A stretch of DNA of 24,752 nt from positions 1 to 24,752 of the IMG/VR virus record IMGVR_UViG_3300014720_000177; one strand, written 5' to 3'. The position numbers and the translations under genes were made by a program. The notes below the pieces were generated by a model. It was not told the DNA's origin, searched no databases, and saw nothing but the letters and a program-made list of their open reading frames with translations. Positions 1-7,317 of the stretch are shown piece after piece (within the stretch, counting starts at the first letter, position 1; each line of letters starts with the position of its first letter). This DNA comes from a virus.

Positions 1-1
1 A

Positions 2-2350
2 GCCACACAAAAGTTAGTAGCAGATTTTGACAAAGAGTTAGAAGATACTTTATCTAAGTTTGATATCTTTGAAGGCCGTAAGGTGCTAGATGAATTATCT
101 CCACCCGGACCATTAACACAAGCGGAAATACGTAAAGATGTTAATCGTAAAGCGATCGATGTTGCTAAATACGTAATGATACTTGATCCTGCTTTTCGTC
201 CCAGACAAGGTCAAAAGATTAGTGATGCAGTCAAAGATATATTTATGACAACGGACAAAATTGATGACGTTGTTTTAGATGCGGCACTAAAAAAGGCAAA
301 CATAAGCCCAACCGAATTTGCACAAGCCACTCGTACTACAGTGGCTGATGCAGCCAGCATTATGCAAGGATATTCTGCCCTAGCACGTACACTAAAACGT
401 GTTGCAGAACTTGATCCTGAAGCAGAAAAGATTATTAAAGATATGTACGGCAAAGATCAAGATGTAACCTCTGCCATGGGATATCTAATGAATGGTATTA
501 GAAGGCTAGAGCGAGAATCAAAGGCTTTAGTTGTATCCAGTATTGCAACTACCACACGTAACATGATGGGCACTACCATGGGTATGACATGGGATGCTGC
601 CTCACGTCTGTTAGAAGGCACCTTATACACAACAGGTAAAGTATTAAAAGGTGCAGCAACAGGAACATACGAAAGAGGCGATCTTACAAAAGGATTGCAG
701 ACTACTATTCGTGATGCTTTTGGTACACTTACCTACCTTACTAATGCAGGAATTACTGCTGAAGTAACTGAAAAGATTTTAGCAGACAACCCACGTATTA
801 AGCAGCAGTTATTCTCTGCCTTGCAAGAAACAGGCAATGCCCAGTTATCTGCTGTATCTCGTATGGCTAACACTTTTAACGTAGCACAGGATGCTTTGTT
901 TAGACGTGCAGCATTTACTGCTAGTGTAGAAAGACAGTTACGTGCTATCGGTTTTGACATGTACAAGATCATTGCCGATGGTAAACAGATTCCTGCTGAT
1001 GTAATTAAAAATGCAGCAGACGATGCATTGAAAGCTACCTTCTCGTATATGCCAAAGCCACATAAGGCAGGGCAGGTAACTGTAGAAGCCAAGGCAGAAG
1101 GTCTTGCTAACCAGTTTGTAAGATTCTTTGAAGGTCTGCCGGGAGGAAGTTTGGTTGTAACATTCCCACGGTTCATGACGAACGCCATGTCCTTTCAATA
1201 CCGCTATAGTCCCATTGGTGCTACCTCTGGTGTAGGCGATATGATGAAAGCCAGTATGTTGTTTAGTAAAGATCCTGCACGTGCTGAGAGAATGATGCGG
1301 GAAGGCGTTGGTAAGTTCTCACGTGGTGCTGTTGGCACTGCCATTATGTACGCTGCTTACAAGTACCGTTTAGAGAATCAGAATACAGAATGGTTTAATG
1401 TTCAAGGCGATGATGGTTCTACTGTAGACACACGTGCAATATTTCCAATCGGCCCGTATCTAGCTATTGGAGATTTCCTTGCCAAGATGAAACTAGGCAA
1501 AGAGGATGAAGCTAAGGTATCTGAGATGGTATCTACTATCGTTGGCATGAAGTTACCTGCTGGAGCACAAGCAACCTTTTTAGATTCTCTACCTGAGTTG
1601 ATTGCAACTACTGAAGGCAAAGAAGGTGAGAAGTTAAAAACAGCCATAGGCAAAATAATTGGTGACTTTGCTGGCAGATTTGTACAGCCCGGACAGCCAG
1701 TGTTTGCTTATTTAGATATGTTTGACAGAGAAGCTCAGGTAGTGCGTGATCCCAATGTAATTACTGGCGATGACATTGTCACCGAAGCAGCAATGAACAG
1801 AATCAAAGGCAAGCTGCCAGCACTTAAAGAAGAGTTGCCTGAAGCTAAAAGATACTTACGTAGAGAAACACCCATGCGTGGTGGAGAGTTCTTTAACGTG
1901 TTATCAGGTGTGCGTGTAACGCCACGTGTTAACAAGATAGAAGAACAGTTTAAGAAGCTTAGCTTAGATCCCTATACATTCTATGGATCATCTGGAGATA
2001 AGGTCTATGACCGTGCTGTTATAGAGAATTCAATCCCCTATGTAGAACGTCTTGTAGGAAACTTTATTGAGTCGGAAAGATTTAATAAGATGACACCGAC
2101 TCAGCAAAAGATTGCACTTTCTGAAAACATGAGCATGGCATTGGATATTGGTAGGCAGTTAACACAGGGAAGGATGACTATTTCTGATCGTGAACGTGTT
2201 GATAAATTGACCTTTAACAAGTTGCCACAGAGAGAACGTAAGGCTATTAACGAGTTGTATGCCGAAGATAATAACGGGCGTACGATGGACGAAGATAAAG
2301 CATACAACCAAGTTTACAAGTATCAAGCACGTATATCTGGATTCAGATAA
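2..2350 (+). CDS. Large virion-type protein, 5'-truncated by the window edge
   Basis: The frame is open from base 2 to the TAA at 2348-2350 (782 visible residues), so the gene begins upstream of the window. A GTG at 83 is only an internal codon. The protein is largely helical. It contains small-residue-rich, possibly membrane-associating stretches around the segments SSIATTTRNMMGTTMG and FFEGLPGGSLVVTFPRF, and a basic, charged C-terminus. Very large proteins of this look in marine podoviruses are usually internal virion or 'large polyvalent' proteins injected with the DNA. I see no catalytic motif and assign only a structural/ejection-protein type by inference. It is the only + strand gene here and probably ends a late structural block lying to the left. 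Confidence 0.7.
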   Translation, partial: ATQKLVADFDKELEDTLSKFDIFEGRKVLDELSPPGPLTQAEIRKDVNRKAIDVAKYVMILDPAFRPRQGQKISDAVKDIFMTTDKIDDVVLDAALKKANISPTEFAQATRTTVADAASIMQGYSALARTLKRVAELDPEAEKIIKDMYGKDQDVTSAMGYLMNGIRRLERESKALVVSSIATTTRNMMGTTMGMTWDAASRLLEGTLYTTGKVLKGAATGTYERGDLTKGLQTTIRDAFGTLTYLTNAGITAEVTEKILADNPRIKQQLFSALQETGNAQLSAVSRMANTFNVAQDALFRRAAFTASVERQLRAIGFDMYKIIADGKQIPADVIKNAADDALKATFSYMPKPHKAGQVTVEAKAEGLANQFVRFFEGLPGGSLVVTFPRFMTNAMSFQYRYSPIGATSGVGDMMKASMLFSKDPARAERMMREGVGKFSRGAVGTAIMYAAYKYRLENQNTEWFNVQGDDGSTVDTRAIFPIGPYLAIGDFLAKMKLGKEDEAKVSEMVSTIVGMKLPAGAQATFLDSLPELIATTEGKEGEKLKTAIGKIIGDFAGRFVQPGQPVFAYLDMFDREAQVVRDPNVITGDDIVTEAAMNRIKGKLPALKEELPEAKRYLRRETPMRGGEFFNVLSGVRVTPRVNKIEEQFKKLSLDPYTFYGSSGDKVYDRAVIENSIPYVERLVGNFIESERFNKMTPTQQKIALSENMSMALDIGRQLTQGRMTISDRERVDKLTFNKLPQRERKAINELYAEDNNGRTMDEDKAYNQVYKYQARISGFR

Positions 2351-2375
2351 AAAACAGGGGGCACTAAGCCCCCTG
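2349..2375 (-). terminator. Rho-independent terminator closing the leftward array
   Basis: An 8-bp GC-rich stem (CAGGGGGC / GCCCCCTG) with loop ACTAA lies at 2355-2375. Read on the - strand it is followed by six T residues (2354-2349), the classic intrinsic terminator arrangement. It sits just past the 3' end of the - strand tRNA and also just after the stop of the + strand virion gene. It therefore separates two convergent transcription units. In the + direction there is no T run. Confidence 0.8.
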
Positions 2376-2381
2376 ATAGTT

Positions 2382-2457
2382 TGGTGCTGACAGTAGGACT
2401 TGAACCCACGACCTACTGATTACAAATCAGTTGCTCTACCAATTGAGCTATGTCAGC
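2382..2457 (-). tRNA. tRNA-Thr (anticodon UGU), CCA encoded
   Basis: On the - strand a full cloverleaf can be drawn. The acceptor stem is GCTGACA/TGTCAGC, with a D arm (GCTC..GAGC), anticodon stem ACTGA/TCAGT and loop TTTGTAA giving anticodon TGT. The T arm is GTGGG-TTCAAGT-CCTAC, followed by discriminator A and an encoded CCA. The anticodon reads ACA threonine codons. It lies between the RNR gene cluster and the terminator, so it should be transcribed at the end of that operon. A complete tRNA with CCA argues for a working phage tRNA rather than an attachment-site fragment. Confidence 0.93.
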
Positions 2458-2463
2458 TACAAC

Positions 2464-2631
2464 TTAAATGCGCTGAATGCTGTATCCCAGATGGGTATAG
2501 CCACGGTCAGAGTTGTGTCCTTTGCTACGAATCAAACGCTTCAGCAAAGTACGTGCTGCTTCGTATGATTTAAATGACACACGAAAAGATTTGATTTTAA
2601 GTTTACGACCATTGAGTTTGACTACGTACAT
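2464..2631 (-). CDS. Small basic protein, unknown function (55 aa)
   Basis: A 55-residue frame starts at ATG 2631 with a strong Shine-Dalgarno sequence (AAGGAG, about 6 nt upstream) and ends with TAA at 2464-2466, just before the tRNA. The protein begins MYVVKLNGRKLKIKSF, is rich in Lys/Arg, and has an 'SYEAARTLLKRLIR' helix typical of short phage DNA- or RNA-associated proteins. Its start signal overlaps the stop of the upstream gene at 2633, so the two are translationally coupled. I do not recognise a family. Confidence 0.75.
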   Translation of the reverse strand: MYVVKLNGRKLKIKSFRVSFKSYEAARTLLKRLIRSKGHNSDRGYTHLGYSIQRI

Positions 2632-2632
2632 A

Positions 2633-2815
2633 CTAACTCCTTCTTTCTAAGTTCTCAAAATAGGCAGCATTGAATCCTCGCTGCCACTCTTTGCCCTGAA
2701 CAGTATCGGGCTTGTATGGATTTCCAAGCCACCCTTTCTTGAATGCAAACTTACCTTTGTCAAACTGAATAGACAGAGGTGCTGTACGTTCTTTCTTGAT
2801 GTGTTGAGTATCCAT
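2633..2815 (-). CDS. Small protein resembling ribosome modulation factor / CrpP (60 aa)
   Basis: The ATG at 2815 (MDTQHIKKER) gives 60 residues and leaves the RNR gene (ending at 2826) without overlap; a longer reading would run into RNR. The C-terminal half contains GWLGNPYKPDTVQGKEWQRG followed by FNAAY. This matches the RMF/CrpP-type pattern as I remember it: a (C/N)PY followed about ten residues later by W-x-x-G-(F/Y/W). RMF dimerises ribosomes in stationary phase, and phage and plasmid relatives exist. The assignment rests on this short motif only. The gene is downstream of RNR and coupled to the 55-aa gene after it. Confidence 0.6.
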   Translation of the reverse strand: MDTQHIKKERTAPLSIQFDKGKFAFKKGWLGNPYKPDTVQGKEWQRGFNAAYFENLERRS

Positions 2816-2825
2816 ACGGTCCCTA

Positions 2826-4715
2826 TTATATCTCACAGGTAGAACCAGTGCAAGCAAGTGTCTGCACACCTTCGACATTATCGTCATGCTCAACCAAGAC
2901 ATCCCAGTGAATGTCCTTCGGCATCTTAGCTAACAAAGTTTCATAATCCTCTTTGGAGCACTCTTCATATGGAGCCTGTCGATACGTGCCACCATCGTAA
3001 GGCAAGAAGGATACCCCACTGATCTCATCGAAGTTTCTCCACACCCAAGCACCCACATCCATCCACTCCTCTTCCTTGACAGAGATAGTGACAGAAGGTT
3101 TGTGCTCACACCAATGCCGTTGATACATTAGCCACAGATCTAAATGCTGCACTGCATCTAGATCCTCACGGGTACGAGCGTGGTCTGGTGATTTCATTGG
3201 GAATGAAAACACTACGGTGCTCTCAGGACGCATGACACAGTCTTCTGCAGGTACTCCAGCCTCTATAAGAAACGCCGTAAGAGGATCTTTTTTATCTCCC
3301 CTAACCCTACGAATATAATAATCACTATGTCGAGTATGAATACCAGAGGCAGAATCAACAAGTTGGCTAACAGTGCCACTAGGTTTGATGCAAGTAATAG
3401 CAGTAGACTGAGGGATTCCCAGATTTGCTGCAAAGTCCATGTTGGTGCTAACGGCGACTTGGCGTAGCTGTTCAAGATTCTTCTTAGTGCTGTCACAGAT
3501 TGTACCCATCCATTCGTTATCAAGAATACCAATTAATGATACACCCAACAGACGCTCTTCTTCAGTGTTCTTCTGCCATATCTTGCGTAGATACGGGAAG
3601 TGTGTAAGTGTAGATTGGAACGTGCCAAGTATGGTAGCAATACGCACCTTGCGTGACAAGGATTCCAGTGTGTCTTCTTCACGTACTACTACTTCTGTGA
3701 GGTTACAAAATTGATATGGCCTTAATATAATTTCCGAGCAGGGATTAGTTCCAAAGTCATAGTCACTGTCCCGTCTGCCATTCTTCTTTGCTTGAGTCTT
3801 ACTTGCGTCCCTAGAGAAGATGCCTCGTTCTCCAGAATGACTGTTGTAAAGGCTTGTCCATTCTGCAAGAAACTGTCCAATATCTGGTTTAGCGTTGTAA
3901 GTTGCTGAGTTGTTAGCCAAAGCCCGTTGCCCGTTATGTGTCCACCAGTCTCCAGTTTTTGCATGGCGCATCCTATCATCTTCTAAATCTGACAAGCTGA
4001 TCATTGCCGATCTACGCACCCCACCCACAACAACAACTTCCCCGATCTTACAGAGAATATCATGGCATTCAATTGATGTAAGTTTCCTACCAATTGCTGA
4101 TCTGAACTTGGCAATAGTAAACTTAAATAATTCATCCAGAGGCGCAGGCCCAGAAGCTCTCCCCCCAAAAGTTTTAAGTCTTGCTCCGGCTGGGCGGATC
4201 TTGCTAAGGTCATACTTTGCCACCTCCCCAGAGTATAGTAGAGCGATGAGTTGACGTAATGCTTTAGCCCAGCCTTCTTTGGAATCCGCAACAGAAATAA
4301 CAGTCTCAGAATCAAACAACTGGTCCGGCACTTCAGGTAGCTGATCGACATATCTGTGCTCCACAGAGAATCCTACACCCGTACCACACAAGAGAATATA
4401 CATTGCCTCATCAAAGGCTTTTGGGTCATCTATGGGCAGATAGGAGCAGTTGTACCCTGCGGTATTGTCTCTGTCCAAAGCCTTGCCAGCGGTCATTATA
4501 GCCCTCATAGAAGGCATTACTTCTAGGTTGATGATTGTATCTCTTAGCTCTTTGTATAAATCATCTGTCACAGTGTAGTTAAACTTCTCCCGTAGATGTT
4601 TAACTATGAATGTTGTGTAACGATTGACAGTCTCCTCCCAGTGCTCTCTTCGTTTCATGTCAGAAAGATAGCGTGAGTACCGTGATTTGGCTATGTAAGT
4701 TGAATAGGGGGTCAT
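2826..4715 (-). CDS. Class II (adenosylcobalamin-dependent) ribonucleoside-triphosphate reductase
   Basis: It reduces ribonucleotides to deoxyribonucleotides using a B12-generated thiyl radical, supplying dNTPs for phage replication. Counting from ATG 4715, the conserved residues of the monomeric RTPR family are present: Cys90 in GYNCSYLP, the NPCSE active-site motif (Cys326, Glu328), the partner Cys337, a KPSGT loop near 445, and the C-terminal redox pair CTGSTC (Cys622/Cys627). At 629 aa it is shorter than the roughly 740-aa Lactobacillus enzyme. I chose ATG 4715 because GGAG lies 6-7 nt upstream; a longer start at 4751 would begin inside the terminator. No separate activase or second subunit is seen, consistent with class II. 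Confidence 0.93.
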   Translation of the reverse strand: MTPYSTYIAKSRYSRYLSDMKRREHWEETVNRYTTFIVKHLREKFNYTVTDDLYKELRDTIINLEVMPSMRAIMTAGKALDRDNTAGYNCSYLPIDDPKAFDEAMYILLCGTGVGFSVEHRYVDQLPEVPDQLFDSETVISVADSKEGWAKALRQLIALLYSGEVAKYDLSKIRPAGARLKTFGGRASGPAPLDELFKFTIAKFRSAIGRKLTSIECHDILCKIGEVVVVGGVRRSAMISLSDLEDDRMRHAKTGDWWTHNGQRALANNSATYNAKPDIGQFLAEWTSLYNSHSGERGIFSRDASKTQAKKNGRRDSDYDFGTNPCSEIILRPYQFCNLTEVVVREEDTLESLSRKVRIATILGTFQSTLTHFPYLRKIWQKNTEEERLLGVSLIGILDNEWMGTICDSTKKNLEQLRQVAVSTNMDFAANLGIPQSTAITCIKPSGTVSQLVDSASGIHTRHSDYYIRRVRGDKKDPLTAFLIEAGVPAEDCVMRPESTVVFSFPMKSPDHARTREDLDAVQHLDLWLMYQRHWCEHKPSVTISVKEEEWMDVGAWVWRNFDEISGVSFLPYDGGTYRQAPYEECSKEDYETLLAKMPKDIHWDVLVEHDDNVEGVQTLACTGSTCEI

Positions 4716-4736
4716 TAAATCTCCAGAATTATAATG

Positions 4737-4767
4737 AAAAAAATAGGGCACTTTCGGATGAGTGCCC
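4737..4767 (-). terminator. Rho-independent terminator upstream of the RNR gene
   Basis: The 7-bp stem GGGCACT/AGTGCCC (4746-4752 with 4761-4767) has an 8-nt loop and is followed on the - strand by TA and then seven T residues (4743-4737). It lies between the stop of the upstream gene (4822) and the RNR start (4715). It would stop transcripts arriving from the replication genes, or attenuate ones starting just upstream. Confidence 0.8.
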
Positions 4768-4779
4768 CGGGATCATATA

Positions 4780-4807
4780 GTTATACGGATTGACCTCCTA
4801 ATAGCAA
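4780..4807 (-). promoter_or_regulatory. Possible sigma70-type promoter before the RNR terminator
   Basis: On the - strand TTGCTA (4807-4802) and TATAAC (4785-4780) are separated by 16 nt, matching the -35 (4 of 6) and -10 (5 of 6) consensus. Start of transcription would fall near 4773, immediately before the terminator hairpin at 4746-4767. An AGGAGG lies inside the spacer with no suitable start codon after it. The match is modest and could be chance in an AT-rich gap. Confidence 0.35.
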
Positions 4808-4821
4808 GAACTTTTTTATTA

Positions 4822-5016
4822 CTAAACACTGTCCCTTTTTAACAAGAGGGTTTCTACGTACGCCATTGCCTCTTGTTCGCACAAGAAACACTTAACGTGT
4901 CCTTCGTACCGTGTTGCATGATATGACACTACAACTATTTGATCAAATGCCTGAGATACTTTAACAATCCAGTCTCCCTTTCTAATAGCATTAATGCTTA
5001 CCAGTCGAACTATCAT
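4822..5016 (-). CDS. Small hypothetical protein (64 aa)
   Basis: I do not recognise this protein. The ATG at 5016 overlaps the end of the upstream gene by 26 nt. A longer reading (from 5085) would merely be the shadow of that gene. No good Shine-Dalgarno sequence precedes it, so translation probably depends on coupling. The product (MIVRLVSINAIRKGDWIVKV...) is predicted to be mainly beta-strand with a C-terminal helix, FLCEQEAMAYVETLLLK. The form recalls short phage proteins that begin with a strand-strand-helix unit. It is the last gene before the RNR terminator. Confidence 0.55.
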   Translation of the reverse strand: MIVRLVSINAIRKGDWIVKVSQAFDQIVVVSYHATRYEGHVKCFLCEQEAMAYVETLLLKRDSV

Positions 5017-5257
5017 TAGAGTGAAGCTGTTGTAATGCTTCTGAACCTTCGATGATCTCTTGCAAACGCTGTGCTTTCTCAGCACAAATTTCGTCTACTG
5101 TTTCCTGCACACCGGGGTATCCCTCTTTTTCAAGGAAGCTGGCAAAGCGTTGCAGCACCTCGGGCCAACTGCAATCGCTGTCCATTTGAAAATCATAGGA
5201 TAGTCTCGTGCCATCATCAAAAGATACAACCCAACTGTAATGTTTTAAATTAAGCAT
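4991..5257 (-). CDS. Small hypothetical protein (88 aa)
   Basis: The start is ATG 5257 (MLNLKHYSWVVSFDDGTRLS), supported by AGAGGT about 6 nt upstream; upstream in-frame ATGs lie inside the preceding gene. The N-terminal third looks like beta strands and the remainder is helical and acidic (EVLQRFASFLEKEG, then ETVDEICAEKAQRLQEIIEG). No family recognised. It overlaps both neighbours by a few bases, indicating one polycistronic message with the ClpP-like gene. Confidence 0.65.
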   Translation of the reverse strand: MLNLKHYSWVVSFDDGTRLSYDFQMDSDCSWPEVLQRFASFLEKEGYPGVQETVDEICAEKAQRLQEIIEGSEALQQLHSNDSSTGKH

Positions 5258-5456
5258 TGGAACCTCTGTTTCTAATCTCATGTGCGATGTACTCACGCAC
5301 ACTGTAAGAAGGCATTGAGTGTGGCTCCCCCAAACCAGTTACTTCAGCAAGTTTAGCACAACACTCTCGCTCTTCTTCCACCGCACGTTTAACTTCTGCA
5401 TCAATGATGCTGCGTAGATGTTGCATGGTAATTAAAAAGTCTTGACTATAGAACAT
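5250..5456 (-). CDS. Small helical protein of a common phage type (68 aa)
   Basis: The frame starts at ATG 5456, overlapping the ClpP-like stop by 11 nt. An internal ATG at 5426 would also give a sensible product. The segment EVKRAVEEERECCAKLAE followed by a C-terminal SVREYIAHEIRNRG matches a pattern often seen in phage hypothetical proteins: a charged helix with a Cys, then a short helix ending in I-R-x-R-G. No function is known to me. No clear Shine-Dalgarno sequence is present, so coupling to the upstream gene is likely. Confidence 0.65.
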   Translation of the reverse strand: MFYSQDFLITMQHLRSIIDAEVKRAVEEERECCAKLAEVTGLGEPHSMPSYSVREYIAHEIRNRGSNA

Positions 5457-6036
5457 GATCTGCCGCTTTCAATTCAATTAACTCATCTGGCGTTAACCAC
5501 ACGTCACTGGGTGGCAAAAGCTTACGCCGTATTGTTGATGCATCTAATCCCGTGTTGTCTCTTAAAAGATTAATCATTCTTTGATTAGTGTACTCTGCTG
5601 ATTTCATGTACGACTTTATGTCATGGTGCTTACCATCAACACAGTCAGAAAACTGATGGGACATTGTGTTGGCATTCTTGCCTATAAAGCGAAGTCCTTT
5701 TGTGCCACTTGAAAATATTAAGAAAGCTGCAGACATGACATTGCCAACACCAACAGTACGGATATTGTGCTTGGTGTAACGCATTATGTCGATGAGGCAG
5801 AATGCGTCATCTAAATAACCGCCCATAGAATTGACATACATTGTCAGCGTATGGTGACTGGGTTTATTATTTTCAAATATCAACCAGCGAATAGCGGCAT
5901 CAACAGAATCAGAATCAATCACGCCACTGAGTACATACGAATTAGAATCCAGTATGCCACGATCAATGACATCTGCTGCACCTAACCCTGCGTACGGATC
6001 TGTTTGTTCTTCTATATCCTGTTTTATATTTAGCAT
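5446..6036 (-). CDS. ClpP-like serine protease
   Basis: This 196-aa protein matches the ClpP/crotonase fold of caseinolytic proteases. It has YVNSMGGYLDDA (the equivalent of INSPGG), a nucleophile Ser102 in GNVMSAAFL, His127 in NTMSHQF, and Asp178 in PPSDVWLTPDE followed by the usual ELIELKAADHVL end. The whole Ser-His-Asp triad is therefore present and the length is near the ClpP norm of about 200 aa. In tailed phages ClpP-type enzymes often act as prohead proteases, but this gene is among replication genes with no head genes nearby. It may instead remodel host proteolysis. No Clp ATPase gene is in the window. The start overlaps the upstream stop. Confidence 0.88.
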   Translation of the reverse strand: MLNIKQDIEEQTDPYAGLGAADVIDRGILDSNSYVLSGVIDSDSVDAAIRWLIFENNKPSHHTLTMYVNSMGGYLDDAFCLIDIMRYTKHNIRTVGVGNVMSAAFLIFSSGTKGLRFIGKNANTMSHQFSDCVDGKHHDIKSYMKSAEYTNQRMINLLRDNTGLDASTIRRKLLPPSDVWLTPDELIELKAADHVL

Positions 6037-6464
6037 GGTACCGTAACGTACAAAAGAGTATTGATTGGCACTTGATAAAACATTTCTCCACTATACACGT
6101 ATTTGTTTGGAACCTCAACTAACGGTGAATCCAACAGAGCTTGAGTGCCACAAACAAATGCGTGAGTTTGTTCTTTATTTATAACTAAAAACACACACGG
6201 CATATCCAGTTCAGTAAATTTCTTTTTACGTGCTGGTATTTGCAATGTATCGTATGGAAAAGTGGGTCCAGACCACACCCGCTTAATCTCAACCTCTGAG
6301 TAAAACACTTCCCACCCCGTATTTACAATAAGATCTGCGCCGTAGCGGTCTGGATTATCCTCTACTCTGTAACCAAAACTACCCCAATACTTTTTACCTG
6401 CCGCTCTAGCAAGTGTGTCATTCTCTTGGTGTAAGTCTTTACTAAACTTTTTCTTTGCTGTCAT
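6030..6464 (-). CDS. PD-(D/E)XK nuclease-like protein
   Basis: The 144-aa product starts at ATG 6464, overlapping the previous TGA (ATGA). Residues GADLIV (Asp44) followed by YSEVEIKRVW (Glu59-x-Lys61) fit the D...ExK core of the PD-(D/E)XK fold, preceded by a helix and the GYRVEDNPDRY segment. Such small proteins include resolvases, Vsr-like and restriction-type nucleases. The exact reaction cannot be told. Its place among exonuclease, endonuclease I and polymerase genes fits DNA processing. The nuclease call rests on motif spacing only. Confidence 0.6.
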   Translation of the reverse strand: MTAKKKFSKDLHQENDTLARAAGKKYWGSFGYRVEDNPDRYGADLIVNTGWEVFYSEVEIKRVWSGPTFPYDTLQIPARKKKFTELDMPCVFLVINKEQTHAFVCGTQALLDSPLVEVPNKYVYSGEMFYQVPINTLLYVTVPC

Positions 6465-6634
6465 GCGCAATCTATTTCTACCTTGGTTGCACCAACAAGA
6501 TCCGCATTTATATCGTACATGGCATCCGTTACTGCCTCTTGTATAACTTCAATTAAATATTCTGTATTGGTATATGCTGTCGGCATATTGTCCTCATCAA
6601 ACTCGACATAGAATTTAACTTCTGCTGTAACCAT
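6461..6634 (-). CDS. Small acidic protein (57 aa), unknown
   Basis: This frame runs from ATG 6634 to TGA 6461-6463. AAGAGG lies 6 nt upstream of the start, and the stop overlaps the next start as ATGA, so it is very likely a real gene. The product (MVTAEVKFYVEFDEDNMPTA...) is strongly acidic. It has an N-terminal strand followed by a helix, EYLIEVIQEAVTDAMYD, and a final strand. No family recognised. Confidence 0.72.
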   Translation of the reverse strand: MVTAEVKFYVEFDEDNMPTAYTNTEYLIEVIQEAVTDAMYDINADLVGATKVEIDCA

Positions 6635-6643
6635 GCCAGCCTC

Positions 6644-7000
6644 TTACCAATTGGTACCTTCTGTTTTCTCAAGAAGCTCAGTCATCTTCTCAAGATACCA
6701 CTTAGCTTTACGTGCATCCTGAATGGGTTTGCCCTTGTGCCACATTCTGATTACGTACTTCAGCACATTGCCGTGACAGTAGTTAATGGTTTCGTATGGG
6801 CCTAATGTGTCTAGGATTACATCGATAGTTTCGTACTTACCAAAGTTGTAATGGGCTGGCTTTTGTACTTCATCCAAACCCTCTTTGTTCTGTTCTTCAT
6901 AGTTTCTATTGGCAGCAGAACTCCACTCTGATGGAGAAGCGTCATCGATAGATGTTCCCTGTGTCTGACGAATGATGTCGCCCAGTGTCTTTGCTTTCAT
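6644..7000 (-). CDS. DUF3310 family protein (relative of T7 gp1.7 domain)
   Basis: The C-terminal half carries the DUF3310 signature: KPAHYNFGKYETIDVI, then LGPYETINYCHGNVLKYVIR, then GKPIQDARKAKWYLEKM. DUF3310 occurs in many phages and forms part of T7 gp1.7, which has been reported to have nucleotide kinase activity; whether this protein has that activity is not shown. The N-terminal 45 residues are variable. I chose ATG 7000 because it overlaps the preceding TGA (ATGA) and has AAAGGA upstream. The product is 118 aa. Confidence 0.85.
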   Translation of the reverse strand: MKAKTLGDIIRQTQGTSIDDASPSEWSSAANRNYEEQNKEGLDEVQKPAHYNFGKYETIDVILDTLGPYETINYCHGNVLKYVIRMWHKGKPIQDARKAKWYLEKMTELLEKTEGTNW

Positions 7001-7317
7001 GCTGTTCCTTTTGTCTTGGTCCACTGGTCTAGTTGCACTACATTGTCAGGGGTCAAAGACTCTGCTTGATCATTCTCATCACGAAGCTTTGCCATGTAAA
7101 CAGACACACGATTAGCAAAGGTTGAATCAGAGTTCATTAACTGGAAGCAGGCAACAAGCCCATTGACCATGTACAAAAGATCTTCAGCAGACTCGGCAGA
7201 TAGATCCGGCGATGGCATAGCAACAATATTTAAATTAACAGTGCCATCCCATTTACCTTCTTGCAAATTGGGGCGCACTACTAGTGCGATGTCATTGTCA
7301 TTGAGAGGTGCAATCAT
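6997..7317 (-). CDS. Hypothetical protein (106 aa)
   Basis: The start is ATG 7317 (MIAPLNDNDIALVVRPNLQ), with GAAGGA about 7 nt upstream. The longer reading to 7521 would lie antiparallel in logic to endonuclease I and is a shadow. The protein has an N-terminal strand region (WDGTVNLNIVAMP) and a central helix, AEDLLYMVNGLVACFQLMNS, then a polar tail. It overlaps the endonuclease I stop by 20 nt and is ATGA-coupled to DUF3310. I do not recognise a domain. Confidence 0.75.
   Translation of the reverse strand: MIAPLNDNDIALVVRPNLQEGKWDGTVNLNIVAMPSPDLSAESAEDLLYMVNGLVACFQLMNSDSTFANRVSVYMAKLRDENDQAESLTPDNVVQLDQWTKTKGTA

Noticed and set aside
733-1188. Long - strand frame opposite the virion gene
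   Set aside because: It is the antisense shadow of the + strand gene, with no ribosome site and an unnatural composition.
2382-2457. tRNA-Thr as the attP core for the integrase
   Set aside because: The tRNA is a complete gene with CCA and lies 11.7 kb from the integrase. A tRNA-derived attP is usually a 3' fragment close to the integrase.
4728-4733. Perfect TATAAT on the - strand 13 nt before the RNR start
   Set aside because: The transcript would begin at the ribosome site, leaving almost no leader, and a -35 would lie within the terminator. Likely chance in AT-rich sequence.
4716-4751. Upstream start of RNR (MPYFFHYNSGDL)
   Set aside because: It would begin inside the terminator stem and T run. 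The ATG at 4715 has a proper GGAG, so the extra 12 residues are not coding.
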